Part shown: piece by piece, positions 34,309-43,690 of the stretch
Layout: each line of letters opens with the position of its first letter
Numbering within the stretch: position 1 is the first letter of the stretch
Source of the DNA: Nemertoderma westbladi
Lineage: Eukaryota > Xenacoelomorpha > Nemertodermatida > Nemertodermatidae
Reading direction: 5' to 3'
Length of the DNA: 53,529 bases
Assembly (NCBI GenBank): GCA_032718475.1
Contig: JAUCBJ010006994.1
Location: forward strand, 1 to 53,529
Translations under genes and position numbers: made by a program
The notes under the pieces: generated by a model
Told to the model about the DNA's origin: nothing
Seen by the model: the letters and a program-made list of their open reading frames with translations, nothing else
The model's database searches: none

Positions 34309-34404
34309 TAGTAACGTGTCTGGTTGACCGTCTAGTAACGTGTCTGGTTGACCGTCTAGTAACGTGTCTGGTTGACCGTCTAGTAACGTGTCTGGTTGAC
34401 CGTC
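34309..34404. repeat. 24-bp tandem repeat, four copies
   Basis: The unit tagtaacgtgtctggttgaccgtc is repeated four times without change and continues as degenerate units to about 34210. On the minus strand it encodes LLDGQPDT, in the linker between RNase H and integrase of BEL-3. Confidence 0.9.
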
Positions 34405-34410
34405 TAGTGA

Positions 34411-34433
34411 AGAAAGGCTCGCAAGTTTTCCGT
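34411..34433 (-). repeat. 20-nt dyad motif, instance 5 (BEL-3, after the RNase H segment)
   Basis: Adjacent to the 24-bp tandem repeats 34309-34404. Confidence 0.7.
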
Positions 34434-34448
34434 TTTTAACTTTATAAG

Positions 34449-34804
34449 TTATATTTTTCCTTTCACCTTCGGTTTTTTCTTAAGTTTTGCCGTTGTCTTT
34501 TTCTTTGCTTTCCCTTTTTTTGGTTTTTTAATTTCAGCGTCTTTAGGGATAGTGTTAGACTTATTATCGTATAGTGGCGGCCAATGTTGTGATGATCTTT
34601 GTAAGAATTGTGGTCCGTGTTGCCAAAATTTCTTGTTTTCCGGTTTACAGAACTCTTCAGGCATCATTCCTCGCGACGCAATATCAGCTGGATTTTGTGG
34701 TCCGTGACAATGTCGCCAATCTTCCTTTATTGAACGGTCTAGAATTTCCGCACGACGGTTAGCTACAAATGTCTTAAATTCAAGTGTGTTGTTGTTTATA
34801 TAAA
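34449..34804 (-). pseudogene. BEL-3: end of RNase H and Lys-rich linker
   Basis: It starts inside the RNase H fold, immediately left of the inserted element, and contains LEFKTFVANRRAEI and the BEL hallmark NPADIASRG, then a very basic tail (KKPKKGKAKKKTTAKLKKK) up to the stop at 34449. Its other half is at 41758-42140. A one-base shift near 34449 separates it from the PD-rich repeat region and integrase. Confidence 0.8.
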
Positions 34805-34809
34805 ACAAA
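34805..34809. other. Target-site duplication, left copy (acaaa)
   Basis: acaaa precedes the TG of the left LTR. The same five bases follow the right LTR at 41753-41757. The 5-bp size suits BEL/Pao and Gypsy integrases. Confidence 0.9.
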
Positions 34810-35376
34810 TGTGACGGGATCCGAGAGGATCCCGGTTTATCCGGTATTGGTTAAGTACGCGTCCCCACCGTGTGGATGAAAAGAGTTGTTGTTCTGACGT
34901 TGTCGTTAAGGATATAATATTGAGATAACATATAGTGTATAGGTACAATAGCAGATAGCACTGAATACTGCTGCACTGGTACCGGTAATGTGATGACGGC
35001 GGTGACGGTCCTAACTGTCACCGTACTACCTGACTGTACTGACCGACTGAGATAACTGACTGAATAGGGGAGCACCAACAGGTAATATACTGCACGGTTG
35101 GCCACATTAGTGTACTTAGTCGATGCTGTCCCCCCATTGGCTAATATCCCACTTCTCGCCCCTTCACCTTCCCTGGTGTGTTTCCCGTTCGCCCCAGCTA
35201 TTCTCTCTCTTGTCAGGGGAGTAACCCCTGACCCTTATTGTGTGTGTCTCCTTTGGGGCCTATTGTCCCCGTTTACTGGGCTGACACGAGGTTGATTGGT
35301 AATCAACCTCGTGCTCCCAATATTGCTTTATGGCTCACTCTATGGGTTTGTGTTAGCGGAATTGGATAAGCTAACA
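34810..35376 (-). repeat. 3' LTR of the complete family N element (567 bp)
   Basis: It differs from 41186-41752 at about four positions by eye, so the insertion is recent. Hairpins: 34816-34833 (GGGATCC stem, loop GAGA), 35212-35232 (GTCAGGGG stem), 35285-35313 (12-bp stem CACGAGGTTGAT). Confidence 0.95.
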
Positions 35377-35390
35377 CTCCCCCCATGCTA
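35377..35390 (-). other. Polypurine tract of family N element
   Basis: Minus-strand atggggggag directly before the 3' LTR, matching the tract at 962-982. Confidence 0.75.
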
Positions 35391-35760
35391 TCTTCCCGGT
35401 GAGAAGATAGCATCCAACTAAAGTGCGCTACAATTCCGCTGGATCCCGATCTAGCATCGGGTGTGGGGTGGGTATATTTTTTCGGAGTCGGCTTTCCAGG
35501 CCGCTCCCTATGTGTATGATGTCACTACCCTCTGGCGTCTCGTGTCGGGCCGATCGTGCGCTTCTCTCACACAATTTTTGTTTCCCCAACACTCTCACCA
35601 CTCTACTCCAACTCTCGCATACTCCCGGACCTCCTCGTCCCACACTCTTCCTCTCACTTCTCCTCCCCCACACTTGAATTGCGCCCACGCACTCTTCGCA
35701 CTCCGCTCTATTACCTCTCCACTCTCTTGTCACTCCCTAAGGCTTTAATCTCTAATGCTA
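35391..35760 (-). other. Conserved non-coding block upstream of the polypurine tract
   Basis: It matches 600-960 in inverse orientation, including the inverted pair gctatcttc/gaagatagc (about 35388-35413) and the word cacaatttttgtttcccc. Frames on both strands are open by chance; none is conserved as protein. It may contain cis signals kept in a non-autonomous element. Confidence 0.5.
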
Positions 35761-36800
35761 CCCCTGTGCTATCATACTATCTACCTACTGCTTACTAACT
35801 CTAACTATCTAACTAACTCTGCTAACTACTAACTCTTACTACTTCTAGCTCTAACTGAGAGCCTCTAACTTTCTACTGACTCTAACTCTCTACTAAGTCT
35901 AACTAACTCCTACTAACTTTCTAGTTCTACTAACTCTACTTGACTCCTCTGAGTCTACCAACTCTGCTAACTAGCTCTACTAACTCTACTCCACTAGCTC
36001 TGCTAACTCTACTCCACTAGCTCTGCTAACTCTACTAACTAGCTCTACTAACTCTACTCCACTCTTCTAACTACGTGGCGCTTGCGGTGCCCACAACCCC
36101 TTTACTACTACTTCCTTCTACGTGGCGTTGCGGTGCCCACAACCACTCTACTATCTGGCACCCTTTGTGCCCTTCTACTACTCAACTACCTCTCTAACAC
36201 TCTAACCCTACTACTTGGCACCCTATGTGCCCGTCTCTACTACTCTACTCTATCTCTAACTCTCTAACTCTACTACCTGGCACCCTATGTGCCCGTCTCT
36301 ACTATTCTACTCTCTGGCACCCTATGTGCCCTCTCTGCTACCTCTAACACTCTAACTTTACTACCTGGCACCCTACGTGCCCTCTCTACTCTTCTACTAC
36401 CTGGCACTCAATGTGCCCGTCTCTACTCCTCTACTCCCCCTTTACGTCTCATCGCCTACACGTGACGCTCTGAGTGCCGGCAGAGTGGGTACGTTAATTA
36501 TGTGAACTACTACTGACTCTACTAACTCTACTAACTCTCTTCTAACTCTACTAACTCTTTTTGTGCCCGGCACCTCTTGTGCCCGGCACCTTCTAACTCT
36601 ACTAACTCAACTAACTCTACTACTAACTCAACTAACTCTACTACTAACTCTTTTTGTGCCCGGCACCTCTTGTGCCCGGCACCCACCCTAATTAACATAC
36701 CCTGCTCTTACATCAAACACGCCATCACGCCCGTGCCCCACTAAGTTCAGCGCATTCCCTACTAACTCTAACTACGTGGCGCTTACGGTGCCCACAACCC
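35760..36800. repeat. CTAACT minisatellite with GGCAC/GTGCC hairpins
   Basis: (C/T)TAACTCTACTAACT-type units, interspersed with palindromes GGCAC-CCTAT-GTGCC (about 36158-36420, with small variants), GTGCC-C-GGCAC (36560-36590, 36656-36680) and GTGGCGCTTGCGGTGCCCAC-type blocks (36075, 36122, 36776). It is the inverse of the array at 60-600. Confidence 0.9.
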
Positions 36801-36831
36801 TCTACTGCTACTACTAACACCCCTAACTAGC

Positions 36832-37218
36832 GGTACTACGTACCCTCTTACTACTCTAGCTCTCTCTACTAACTAGCGGTACAACGTACCCTCTTACTCT
36901 TACTAACTCTCTAACGGTACTACGTACCCCTTAACTCCTACTCTCTAACGGTACTGCGTACCCTCTAACTCTTACTCTAACTCCACTAACTAACGGTACT
37001 ACGTACCCTCTAACTCTTACTCTCTAATCGGTACTTACGTACCCTCTAACTCCTACTCTCTAACGGTACTGCGTACCCTCTAACTCTTACTCTCTAATCG
37101 GTACTTACGTACCCTCTAACTCCTACTCTCTAACGGTACTGCGTACCCTCTAACTCTTACTCTCTAATCGGTACTTACGTACCCTCTAACTCTAACTAAC
37201 TAGCGGTACTTACGTACC
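36832..37218. repeat. GGTAC-loop-GTACC hairpin array, 11 copies
   Basis: Hairpins start at 36832, 36878, 36916, 36950, 36995, 37030, 37065, 37100, 37135, 37170 and 37205. The last seven are spaced exactly 35 bp. The stem is invariant. The loop is TAC, AAC, TGC or TTAC. The spacers are pyrimidine-rich (taactcttactctctaa). It is not a CRISPR: the unit is too short and there is no Cas gene. Confidence 0.9.
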
Positions 37219-37303
37219 CTCCAACTCTCTAACTAACTTCCTAACTAACTCTTACTACCTAACTTCTACCTACTCTATTATTTAATTATTTTCTTATTTT
37301 TAA

Positions 37304-39211
37304 TTAAATAATTATTTTATATTTTGTGCGTGGGAAGGGCGTCTCGCCCTCATTCCCACCCCCCTCAGTCCAAAACTTTGGACGACTAAAAACTCTCACG
37401 TGCCCCTTCTTCCAGTAGGCACTCTCCTGCTGCCCTCCTATACGTCCTCTAACTCTTCGCCACACTCTCTTCGGTGCCACCTTTGCTGGCCTCCCCCTTC
37501 GTATGTGCGTTGGCATTAGAGCCCTCGACGACCCCCGCTCGTCCCTCAGTATACGCGGTGTCTGCCCATGTAATGCCCCCCCGCACTGTGTCAGCCCTGC
37601 GTGTGTATGCAATACGCCTCCTTCTACTTTCCCGACTCCTTTGCTCATGGACTTCTCTACCCCTGGTTTAGTCCTTTCACATCCTCTCCCTTTCCAACAC
37701 TCTCCGGATCTGTGTCCTTTTACCACACATCGATGACATAGTCCGTTTGCGTCTGTGTAGGCTACACGATCTCGTTTGGGCAACGCTTGCCAGTACTTGC
37801 AACTCCTGGTCTTATGGGTTCCGTCCCGATGTAATTGACATTGGAATCCTGGATTATAGCGTTTCCTGTATAGTCCTTCACGTATCGCGCTTAGGTTTAT
37901 ATGTACCGATTTTATGTTTCGATTGTCTAGACTCGGCCTACTGGGTATATTGGGATTGTGTTTATTTTTGGTGTTATTTTCTTTCTGTCCCTGCCACGGT
38001 GTGGCCCTGCTACCAGCTAACTGTGGACTAGCAGTCCCCTCTATGGCCGCGTGTGGTATCGACTGTCCGCAAGACATTCTCTCGTCCAAGGGGTCCGATG
38101 TTCTTGCTCCTATTGGGGTATATTGTTGATATTGTGATGGGGGAATGTCACCCTGTCCCCCCCCAGCCGGTATGTTTGGTACTGGGGTTGATGTTAGTGT
38201 ATTGGGGCCCATACATCTATCTCCAATAACTCTCCCCTCCCCTGGATGTATGTTATGTCCCTGTGTATTATAGTCATGCTGCTGTACCGATATAGGCCTA
38301 CCTACCTCTCGCCTACCTACCGGTATGTACTCCGCGACTTCCGGGTTTAATCCCGTCGTTCGCGCTACCCCATCGCCTACTCTATCTCTCCCAGCATGGC
38401 CTATAATAGTATGTGCAGTAAGGCCTACAGTATGTCCTGCAGTCTGCATGTGCCCTTCCGAACCGAAGTTTATTCTTCGCGAATCTCGAATCTCCCCGCG
38501 ACTACTGCACTCTCGATCGGCAGCTATATCCCGTCGGGAAGCTTCTCTTCGATCCCCTATCCTGCTCTCGTCTTCGTATTGGTACCTCCTGTACCCCTCT
38601 CTTGGCGTGCGGTGCGTTTCTCCGGGGCGACGGCAATCTCCCGAAGTTCGACCCCACTGGCTCCCTGACTCCATCTCTACTGTGGACGGTCCGTTATCCG
38701 TCCTCGCACTGCTATCGTTCGTGGCGACACTTCTTCTCCTATCTTCTCTTCTTCTCTTTTCTGTGTAGTATTCCGGCTCGTGAGGTCTCTCGTCGACCTC
38801 CCGGTTAAACTCCACTGTTCTTCTTCCCTCTTCTGGTCGGGCTCGACGCTTCGTCTGCCCTCTCGCGACGTCAACCTGCTTCTCTCTGCTCGATCGCACG
38901 CCGCTGGGGATACTCGCAATCCCCCTATTACTCTCCGTCGCCGGTTGTTGCGGTTTACCTATTTTGGCCCGCGCATTATCCGCTGACGGCTGTGGGACAC
39001 TCTCTGCCCCCCCTCTCTCTCTACCAATTTCTCGCGGTGGGGTGTCCGTAGCCCCCCCCCCCCCCCCCCACCCGCCACCTCTAACTTCACTATCTCTTAC
39101 TACACTTCTGTGTCCCTCTTGTCGGACATTCTCTACCCCCCCTCTCTCGCCACTAATCTTATGTGGTGGGGCGCCCGTAGCCCCCCCCCCACTCGCCACT
39201 TCTAACTTCAC
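37304..39211 (-). CDS. Family N Gag, C-terminal part with zinc knuckles
   Basis: About 635 codons, in the same frame as the N-terminal Gag frame (39881-41122) but separated from it by a segment in another frame. The first 400 residues are low complexity, rich in R, G, E, S and D. A BEL/Pao-type nucleocapsid follows, FQCQLHRDGTHKTRSC...LCHRCVVKGHRSGEC, at about 37760-37900. The tail is basic and ends at 37304 (TKYKIII). The first Met is a convenience: the frame enters from upstream through ~120-bp repeats with G-runs. No protease motif (D-S/T-G) or RT motif follows. Confidence 0.7.
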   Translation of the reverse strand: MKLEVASGGGATGAPPHKISGERGGVENVRQEGHRSVVRDSEVRGGGWGGGGGATDTPPREIGRERGGAESVPQPSADNARAKIGKPQQPATESNRGIASIPSGVRSSREKQVDVARGQTKRRARPEEGRRTVEFNREVDERPHEPEYYTEKRRREDRRRSVATNDSSARTDNGPSTVEMESGSQWGRTSGDCRRPGETHRTPREGYRRYQYEDESRIGDRREASRRDIAADRECSSRGEIRDSRRINFGSEGHMQTAGHTVGLTAHTIIGHAGRDRVGDGVARTTGLNPEVAEYIPVGRREVGRPISVQQHDYNTQGHNIHPGEGRVIGDRCMGPNTLTSTPVPNIPAGGGQGDIPPSQYQQYTPIGARTSDPLDERMSCGQSIPHAAIEGTASPQLAGSRATPWQGQKENNTKNKHNPNIPSRPSLDNRNIKSVHINLSAIREGLYRKRYNPGFQCQLHRDGTHKTRSCKYWQALPKRDRVAYTDANGLCHRCVVKGHRSGECWKGRGCERTKPGVEKSMSKGVGKVEGGVLHTHAGLTQCGGALHGQTPRILRDERGSSRALMPTHIRRGRPAKVAPKRVWRRVRGRIGGQQESAYWKKGHVRVFSRPKFWTEGGGNEGETPFPRTKYKIII

Positions 39212-39340
39212 TACCTCTTGCTACACTTCTACACCCCTCCTGTGGGGCACTCTCTGCCCCCCCTATCTCGCCACTAATCTTATGTGGTGGGGCGCCCGTA
39301 GCCCCCCCCCCCCCACTCGCCACATCTAACTTCACTATCC
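39000..39340 (-). repeat. ~120-bp coding tandem repeat with G homopolymers
   Basis: Three units are marked by (g)tggggYgYccgtagcccccccc. On the minus strand they encode GGATGAPPHKISGERGGVE-like peptides. The homopolymers (about 39057-39070, 39181-39190, 39302-39314) differ in length, and this changes the reading frame between units. Confidence 0.85.
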
Positions 39341-39924
39341 TTTACTTCGTCTCTACACCCCTCTCTAGTCGACGCACTGTCTCTACTAGGGCTGGGTCTA
39401 TTCACCCCCGCCTCTCTCTCTACTACTGCGTGGCCCACCAGGCCCACCTTGGGTTGGCTCAACCCCGCTACCCCCTGCCTACCAACTACGTGGCCTACCA
39501 GGCCGCCGTCGGGTTGGCTCAACCCTGCCACCTCCTGCCTACTAACTGCGTGGCCTACCAGGCCCCCGTCTGCCGGGTTATGCACGTCCGACACGCTCAC
39601 ATTAGTAGCACCATTCCCAATATTATTTGTTAAATCAATTAAATTATTAGAATTTGAAACGGGATTATTATTTAAATTATTTAAATTAGGATTGTTATTA
39701 TTTTCAAAATTTAAATTATTATTCGTATTATTTGAATTATTCTGAATATTTGAATTAATGTTATTATTTGAATTTAAATTTAAATTACTACTACCAGGTA
39801 AAATATTATTTGCTGCAATAAAGGGATTAGGGTTATCTACTACGGTACTATTAATATTAACTACTTCTGGCGTACTACTATTACCCCCCCCCGCCCGTAT
39901 GGCTACACCACCATTGGGTCTCAC
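39280..39924 (-). CDS. Family N Gag, middle segment (second frame), Asn-rich
   Basis: About 200 codons overlapping the N-terminal frame by some 44 nt around a 10-base G-run (about 39888-39897). The centre is a poly-Asn region (SNLNLNSNNNINSN type), then GGLVGHAVSRQEVAGLSQP repeats. It ends near the G-run at 39302, after which the original frame resumes. No ATG starts it (it opens at a GTG), so it is best read as part of one Gag with slippage or sequence errors at G-runs. Confidence 0.6.
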   Translation of the reverse strand: MRPNGGVAIRAGGGNSSTPEVVNINSTVVDNPNPFIAANNILPGSSNLNLNSNNNINSNIQNNSNNTNNNLNFENNNNPNLNNLNNNPVSNSNNLIDLTNNIGNGATNVSVSDVHNPADGGLVGHAVSRQEVAGLSQPDGGLVGHVVGRQGVAGLSQPKVGLVGHAVVEREAGVNRPSPSRDSASTREGCRDEVKDSEVRCGEWGGGGYGRPTT

Positions 39925-41122
39925 TCTCTGACAGTCCCAATCGCGCCAGTTCTAGTCGGCACTTCAGTTTGGCTTGATATTGCATAAGCCCCCTTAGGCG
40001 GGCATGCAAATCATCCCGCTCACGCTTTGCCTCTATCTCTCTCTCTCTCTCCTCTCGTACACTCTGCGCGGCCAACTCTACCCCTCTCACAACCATCTCA
40101 GACCGCCTCGCCGGTTCATCCTCTACTCTCATCTCCTGCTCCATACGCTCCTCGACTCCCTCCCTATACTCCCTCGCCAACTCTCCTAACCTCTCTGAAA
40201 ATGCAACATTACCCCTCAGTTGTCTCTCTAACTGTCTCTGCTCCCACGCCGCCTCTTCTATTTTAAACTTCAGATTTATCTTCCACATCCTTCTTTCTTT
40301 TGCGGAGGATGTAGCAGAATTATCGGTTGCGACGGACTCCCGCCGCTCCTCCGTCCTACTAGCTTTCCCCCGCCTCCCGGAATTTCCTCCGACCGACGAG
40401 ACCGAATCCTCGGAGTTAACCTCGGATTCGCCCTCCTCAGGTCTCTTCCAACCCACTAATTTTACACCCTGGGCATCGACTAAGTATGGCCCTATGTACA
40501 CTACACTAGGCTGCATACCCCTACACTCCCATAGTTCAACCAGTTCGTTGACAACTCCCCTCGCCCTCTCCTCGGCTAGTTCTCCCTGCCCAGAACACAC
40601 TAGGTAATCAAAGTATCTGTTCGACTCACCTAGTCGTCTCCTCAGTCTCACCTCGTCTATCTCAGCCCCTCCTCTAGCTTCCTTCAGTTGCTCCCGGGTC
40701 GCGGCGTAGGCCCGTCGAAGTCGATCAGAAACCCCGACGTCCTCGTCGCCGACCTCTCCTCTGTCTCTCCGGGTCCGACGTCGTACCGGCGGCCCCACCG
40801 TCGCCGTTCCGGTGGGCCGTCCGTCGCCCTCGGTCTGTGGCTGACCGGTGACATCGGTATGTCGACCCTCGCTCCGCGTCGACTCGTCTTTCTCTTCTCC
40901 TCCCGACTCGTCTCCTCTACTTGACTCGCTCTCTCCTGGTAGACGACCCCCCACATCTTGGTTCGCCGTGTTGCTCGTTATCGACGTCGCGTCAACCTGC
41001 GTCGACGTGGTCGGCGTAGCATCGACCGGCGTCGTGGGTTCGTATCGTCTCGCCGTGGCCTCGCGGATCGTTAGATCGTCGTCCGGGGTCCGCGGCGGTG
41101 TCGTTTCTCCTCCTCTGTTCAT
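39881..41122 (-). CDS. Family N Gag, N-terminal part
   Basis: The ATG at 41122 lies 64 nt inside the 5' LTR. The product starts MNRGGETTPPRTPDDDLT. It has a disordered acidic/Ser-rich N-terminus, a helical region (SDRLRRAYAATREQLKEARG) and a conserved-looking segment (VVYIGPYLVDAQGVKLVGW). A long charged coiled coil (KFKIEEAAWEQRQLERQLRG to ERDDLHARLRGLMQYQAK) completes it. I do not recognise a canonical DUF1759 core; the capsid may be highly diverged. Confidence 0.7.
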   Translation of the reverse strand: MNRGGETTPPRTPDDDLTIREATARRYEPTTPVDATPTTSTQVDATSITSNTANQDVGGRLPGESESSRGDESGGEEKDESTRSEGRHTDVTGQPQTEGDGRPTGTATVGPPVRRRTRRDRGEVGDEDVGVSDRLRRAYAATREQLKEARGGAEIDEVRLRRRLGESNRYFDYLVCSGQGELAEERARGVVNELVELWECRGMQPSVVYIGPYLVDAQGVKLVGWKRPEEGESEVNSEDSVSSVGGNSGRRGKASRTEERRESVATDNSATSSAKERRMWKINLKFKIEEAAWEQRQLERQLRGNVAFSERLGELAREYREGVEERMEQEMRVEDEPARRSEMVVRGVELAAQSVREEREREIEAKRERDDLHARLRGLMQYQAKLKCRLELARLGLSESETQWWCSHTGGGG

Positions 41123-41127
41123 CTTGT

Positions 41128-41146
41128 CTTCGGTGGCTGGTAGCCA
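41128..41146 (-). other. Candidate primer binding site of family N (tentative)
   Basis: Minus-strand tggctaccagccaccgaag lies about 40 nt inside the 5' LTR and begins with TGG. The distance is larger than usual, so it may be coincidental. Confidence 0.2.
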
Positions 41147-41185
41147 CAGTCTGTCAGTGCAGTTCGGCAGGCCTAGAGTTAGGAC

Positions 41186-41752
41186 TGTGACGGGATCCGA
41201 GAGGATCCCGGTTTATCCGGTATTGGTTAAGTACGCGTCCCCACCGTGTGGATGAAAAGAGTTGTTGTTCTGACGTTGTCGTTAAGGATATAATATTGAG
41301 ATAACATATAGTGTATAGGTACAATAGCAGATAGCACTGAATACTGCTGCACTGGTACCGGTAATGTGATGATGGCGGTGACAGTCCTAACTGTCACCGT
41401 ACTACCTGACTGTACTGACCGACTGAGATAACTGACTGAATAGGGGAGCACCAACAGGTAATATACTGCACGGTTGGCCACATTAGTGTACTTAGTCGAT
41501 GCTGTCCCCCCATTGGCTAATATCCCACTTCTCGCCCCTTCACCTTCCCTGGTGTGTTTCCCGTTCGCCCCAGCTATTCTCTCTCTTGTCAGGGGAGTAA
41601 CCCCTGACCCTTATTGTGTGTGTCTCCTTTGGGGCCTATTGTCCCCGTTTACTGGGCTGACACGAGGTTGATTGGTAATCAACCTCGTGTTCCCAATATT
41701 GCTTTATGGCTCACTCTAAGGGTTTGTGTTAGCGGAATTGGATAAGCTAACA
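41186..41752 (-). repeat. 5' LTR of the complete family N element (567 bp)
   Basis: It runs from TGTTAGCTTATCC to CCCGTCACA on the minus strand. It is nearly identical to 34810-35376 and is followed by the TSD acaaa at 41753-41757. Confidence 0.95.
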
Positions 41753-43684
41753 ACAAAACTAATGTCGCGTCAGTCCAATAAAATATCTGTAAACTTGATT
41801 GTAGTTCAGTCTGTATAATGTTTACAATAGTAGTTGACAAAGTTGCTGCTTGTAGCTCAGCGCGTGGCGTCGTCATGTACTTAGTAGGCATGGTTTTAGC
41901 CTTAGAAGTAATGAGCGATACGTCAAACTCATCTGAGTCTACTTGTCTACGCAGATACGCTGTCACTCCAAAGCCGTTGCCACTGGCGTCGGAAAAACAA
42001 TGTAATTCTAAGTCGTCAGAAAATGTCGTCTGTAATGGAAAATACACCCGGGGTATGGAATAATCCTTTAATGAAGATAATTGCGCCTCCCAAGCTTTCC
42101 ATCTTGTTCCACTTGTTCGAGTGAGATCGGTTCGTCCCATGTCAGTCCATCTTTCCAGATACTGCGCATATATATTCTTGATTGCAGTATTATTGGGCTG
42201 ATAAAACCTAATGAATCAAATAATCGACTCAACTTCGATAAGCAGGACCTCTTTGTCAGAGAATCTCCTTGAGCGTCCAGTCTTACTTTCACTCGAAAGT
42301 TGTCTGTGTTCGGGTCCCAAAATAGTCCCAACACCTTGGTCGTTGGTAGTGGTTCAAATTCCAAATCAATGTCACCACCCCCACGTTCAGTCGTTTTGAA
42401 CGAATTCACCAATTCGGTGCTGTTTGAAGCGAATTTGGTGAGGTTAAAACCTCCACCTGCTAAACAGTTCCGTAATTGATGTGCTACTGTTATAGCGCGC
42501 TCTACTGTGTCACAACTCTATAATCCATCGTCAACATAAAAGTCTCGTTCTACAATTTGGATTACCTCTGGGTCATATTTATGTTTCTGGTCCCTAGCGG
42601 TTTGTTTTAGTGCTAACATAGTACAATTTGGGCTATCTCTGGCACCGAATACGCGAACTTGCATTTGGTAAGTCGCGGTGGTTGACTTAAGTCTCCATCC
42701 GGGTACCAGAGAAACCTCAAACTGTCTCTGTCTCGCTCTAATGCTTGCACTTGGTGAAACATGGCTTCGATGTCGCAAGTAAATGCTACTTGACGTTGAT
42801 GGAAGCGCATAATCACGATGAGGCGTGATTATTGAGATAATTATGAGATAATTATTCATGTTTGGTCCATCCATCAACTCAGTATTGAGAGACATTCCCT
42901 CAAAAAGTGCCATGCAGTCATTAACTACACGTACCTTTTCTGGTTTGTCGGGGTGTCTCATATAGTAATGTGGCAAATAGTATGTCTGTTCTGTCACAAT
43001 CTCCGGGTTTGTCATTCTGATAGTGTACCCCTTTGTCAAATACGTCTCCATTTGAGTATTGTACTGCAAATGGGCTTTCTCGTCCTTTAACAAACGTTGG
43101 CGTATTGAGTTTAAATGTTTTAAGGCTAGTGGATAGTTATTTATAAGTTTTGGACGTTGGTTACGCCATAACATCCCTACCTCATAATGTCTGTCTTTCG
43201 TCTGGCGGATAGTATCCTCCCTGATCTTCAAAGATTGTTTTTCTTGTTCCGACATACATGGTTCGTAACTACCAGGTTCGGCTGTATCTTGTTCCAACCA
43301 TTTGATAGTCTTCTCTGTTAATTCTTTGTCCAGAGCAGCTTGTTCTACTTGACAAATCTTTAATGCGTCGACATCAACGTGCGTTGATAAAGTTATTGGA
43401 ACAGGTAGACTCGCAAGCCTTCCGGCGTTATCATCTATCTTTGATAGAACCTCTGTCTGACTCGTCTCCTTCTCAATCTCCAAACTAACCTTATGTGTTG
43501 ATTTCTGCTCTTTGTGACCTATTATATTCGCTACGCACATCGTACTTGTAACATTGTCGTGTCTCGTTGACTGTTGCGTAGTATAGTCTCTTTCATTTGA
43601 AAAGGAATGAGACAAAGTTGTAGTTAATAAACTACATGTACTTTGTACATCATCTTCCCCATCACTTATATCTAGTGTGCGCAC
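41753..43684 (-). pseudogene. BEL-3 reverse transcriptase and RNase H (first part)
   Basis: It begins with a linker containing the dyad-encoded AGRLASLP, then the RT region: NNYPLALKHLNSIRQRL, VRVVNDCMALFEGMSLN (about 42880-42950), a segment read in another frame at 42613-42816 (VAFTCDIEAMFHQVQ), and the catalytic box FYVDDGL at about 42521-42541, directly followed by a TAG. Downstream are KVLGLFWDPNTDNFRVKV and the RNase H start (LHCFSDASGNGFGVTAY), which ends at FYWTDATLVL where family N inserted. Two compensating frameshifts flank 42613-42816, and another lies near 42140. Confidence 0.85.
43405..43425 (-). repeat. 20-nt dyad motif, instance 6 (BEL-3, before RT)
   Basis: Reads AGRLASLP in the pol frame. 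Confidence 0.7.
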
Positions 43685-43690
43685 AGGCGC

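Larger units (their letters stand above)
34810..41752 (-). mobile_element. Family N: complete 6.9-kb gag-only LTR retrotransposon nested in BEL-3
   Basis: Two 567-bp LTRs with TG...CA ends, a 5-bp TSD (acaaa), a polypurine tract next to 35376 and three gag frames on the minus strand. No protease, RT, RNase H or integrase is found. The 3' third (35.8-37.3 kb) is arrays of short repeats and hairpins. The Gag zinc region is of BEL/Pao type, so an autonomous BEL/Pao element probably mobilises it. The interior at 37.3-41.1 kb is markedly GC-richer than its surroundings. Confidence 0.9.

Noticed and set aside
36832-37218. CRISPR-like array of palindromic repeats with spacers
   Set aside because: The repeated unit is only 13-14 bp, spacers are themselves repetitive, the DNA is eukaryotic and no cas gene exists. 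It is an internal array of an LTR element.
37474-39329. Several open frames on the + strand opposite family N Gag
   Set aside because: They are shadows of the GC-rich Gag frames on the minus strand, with Ser/Pro/Leu-rich composition and no domains.
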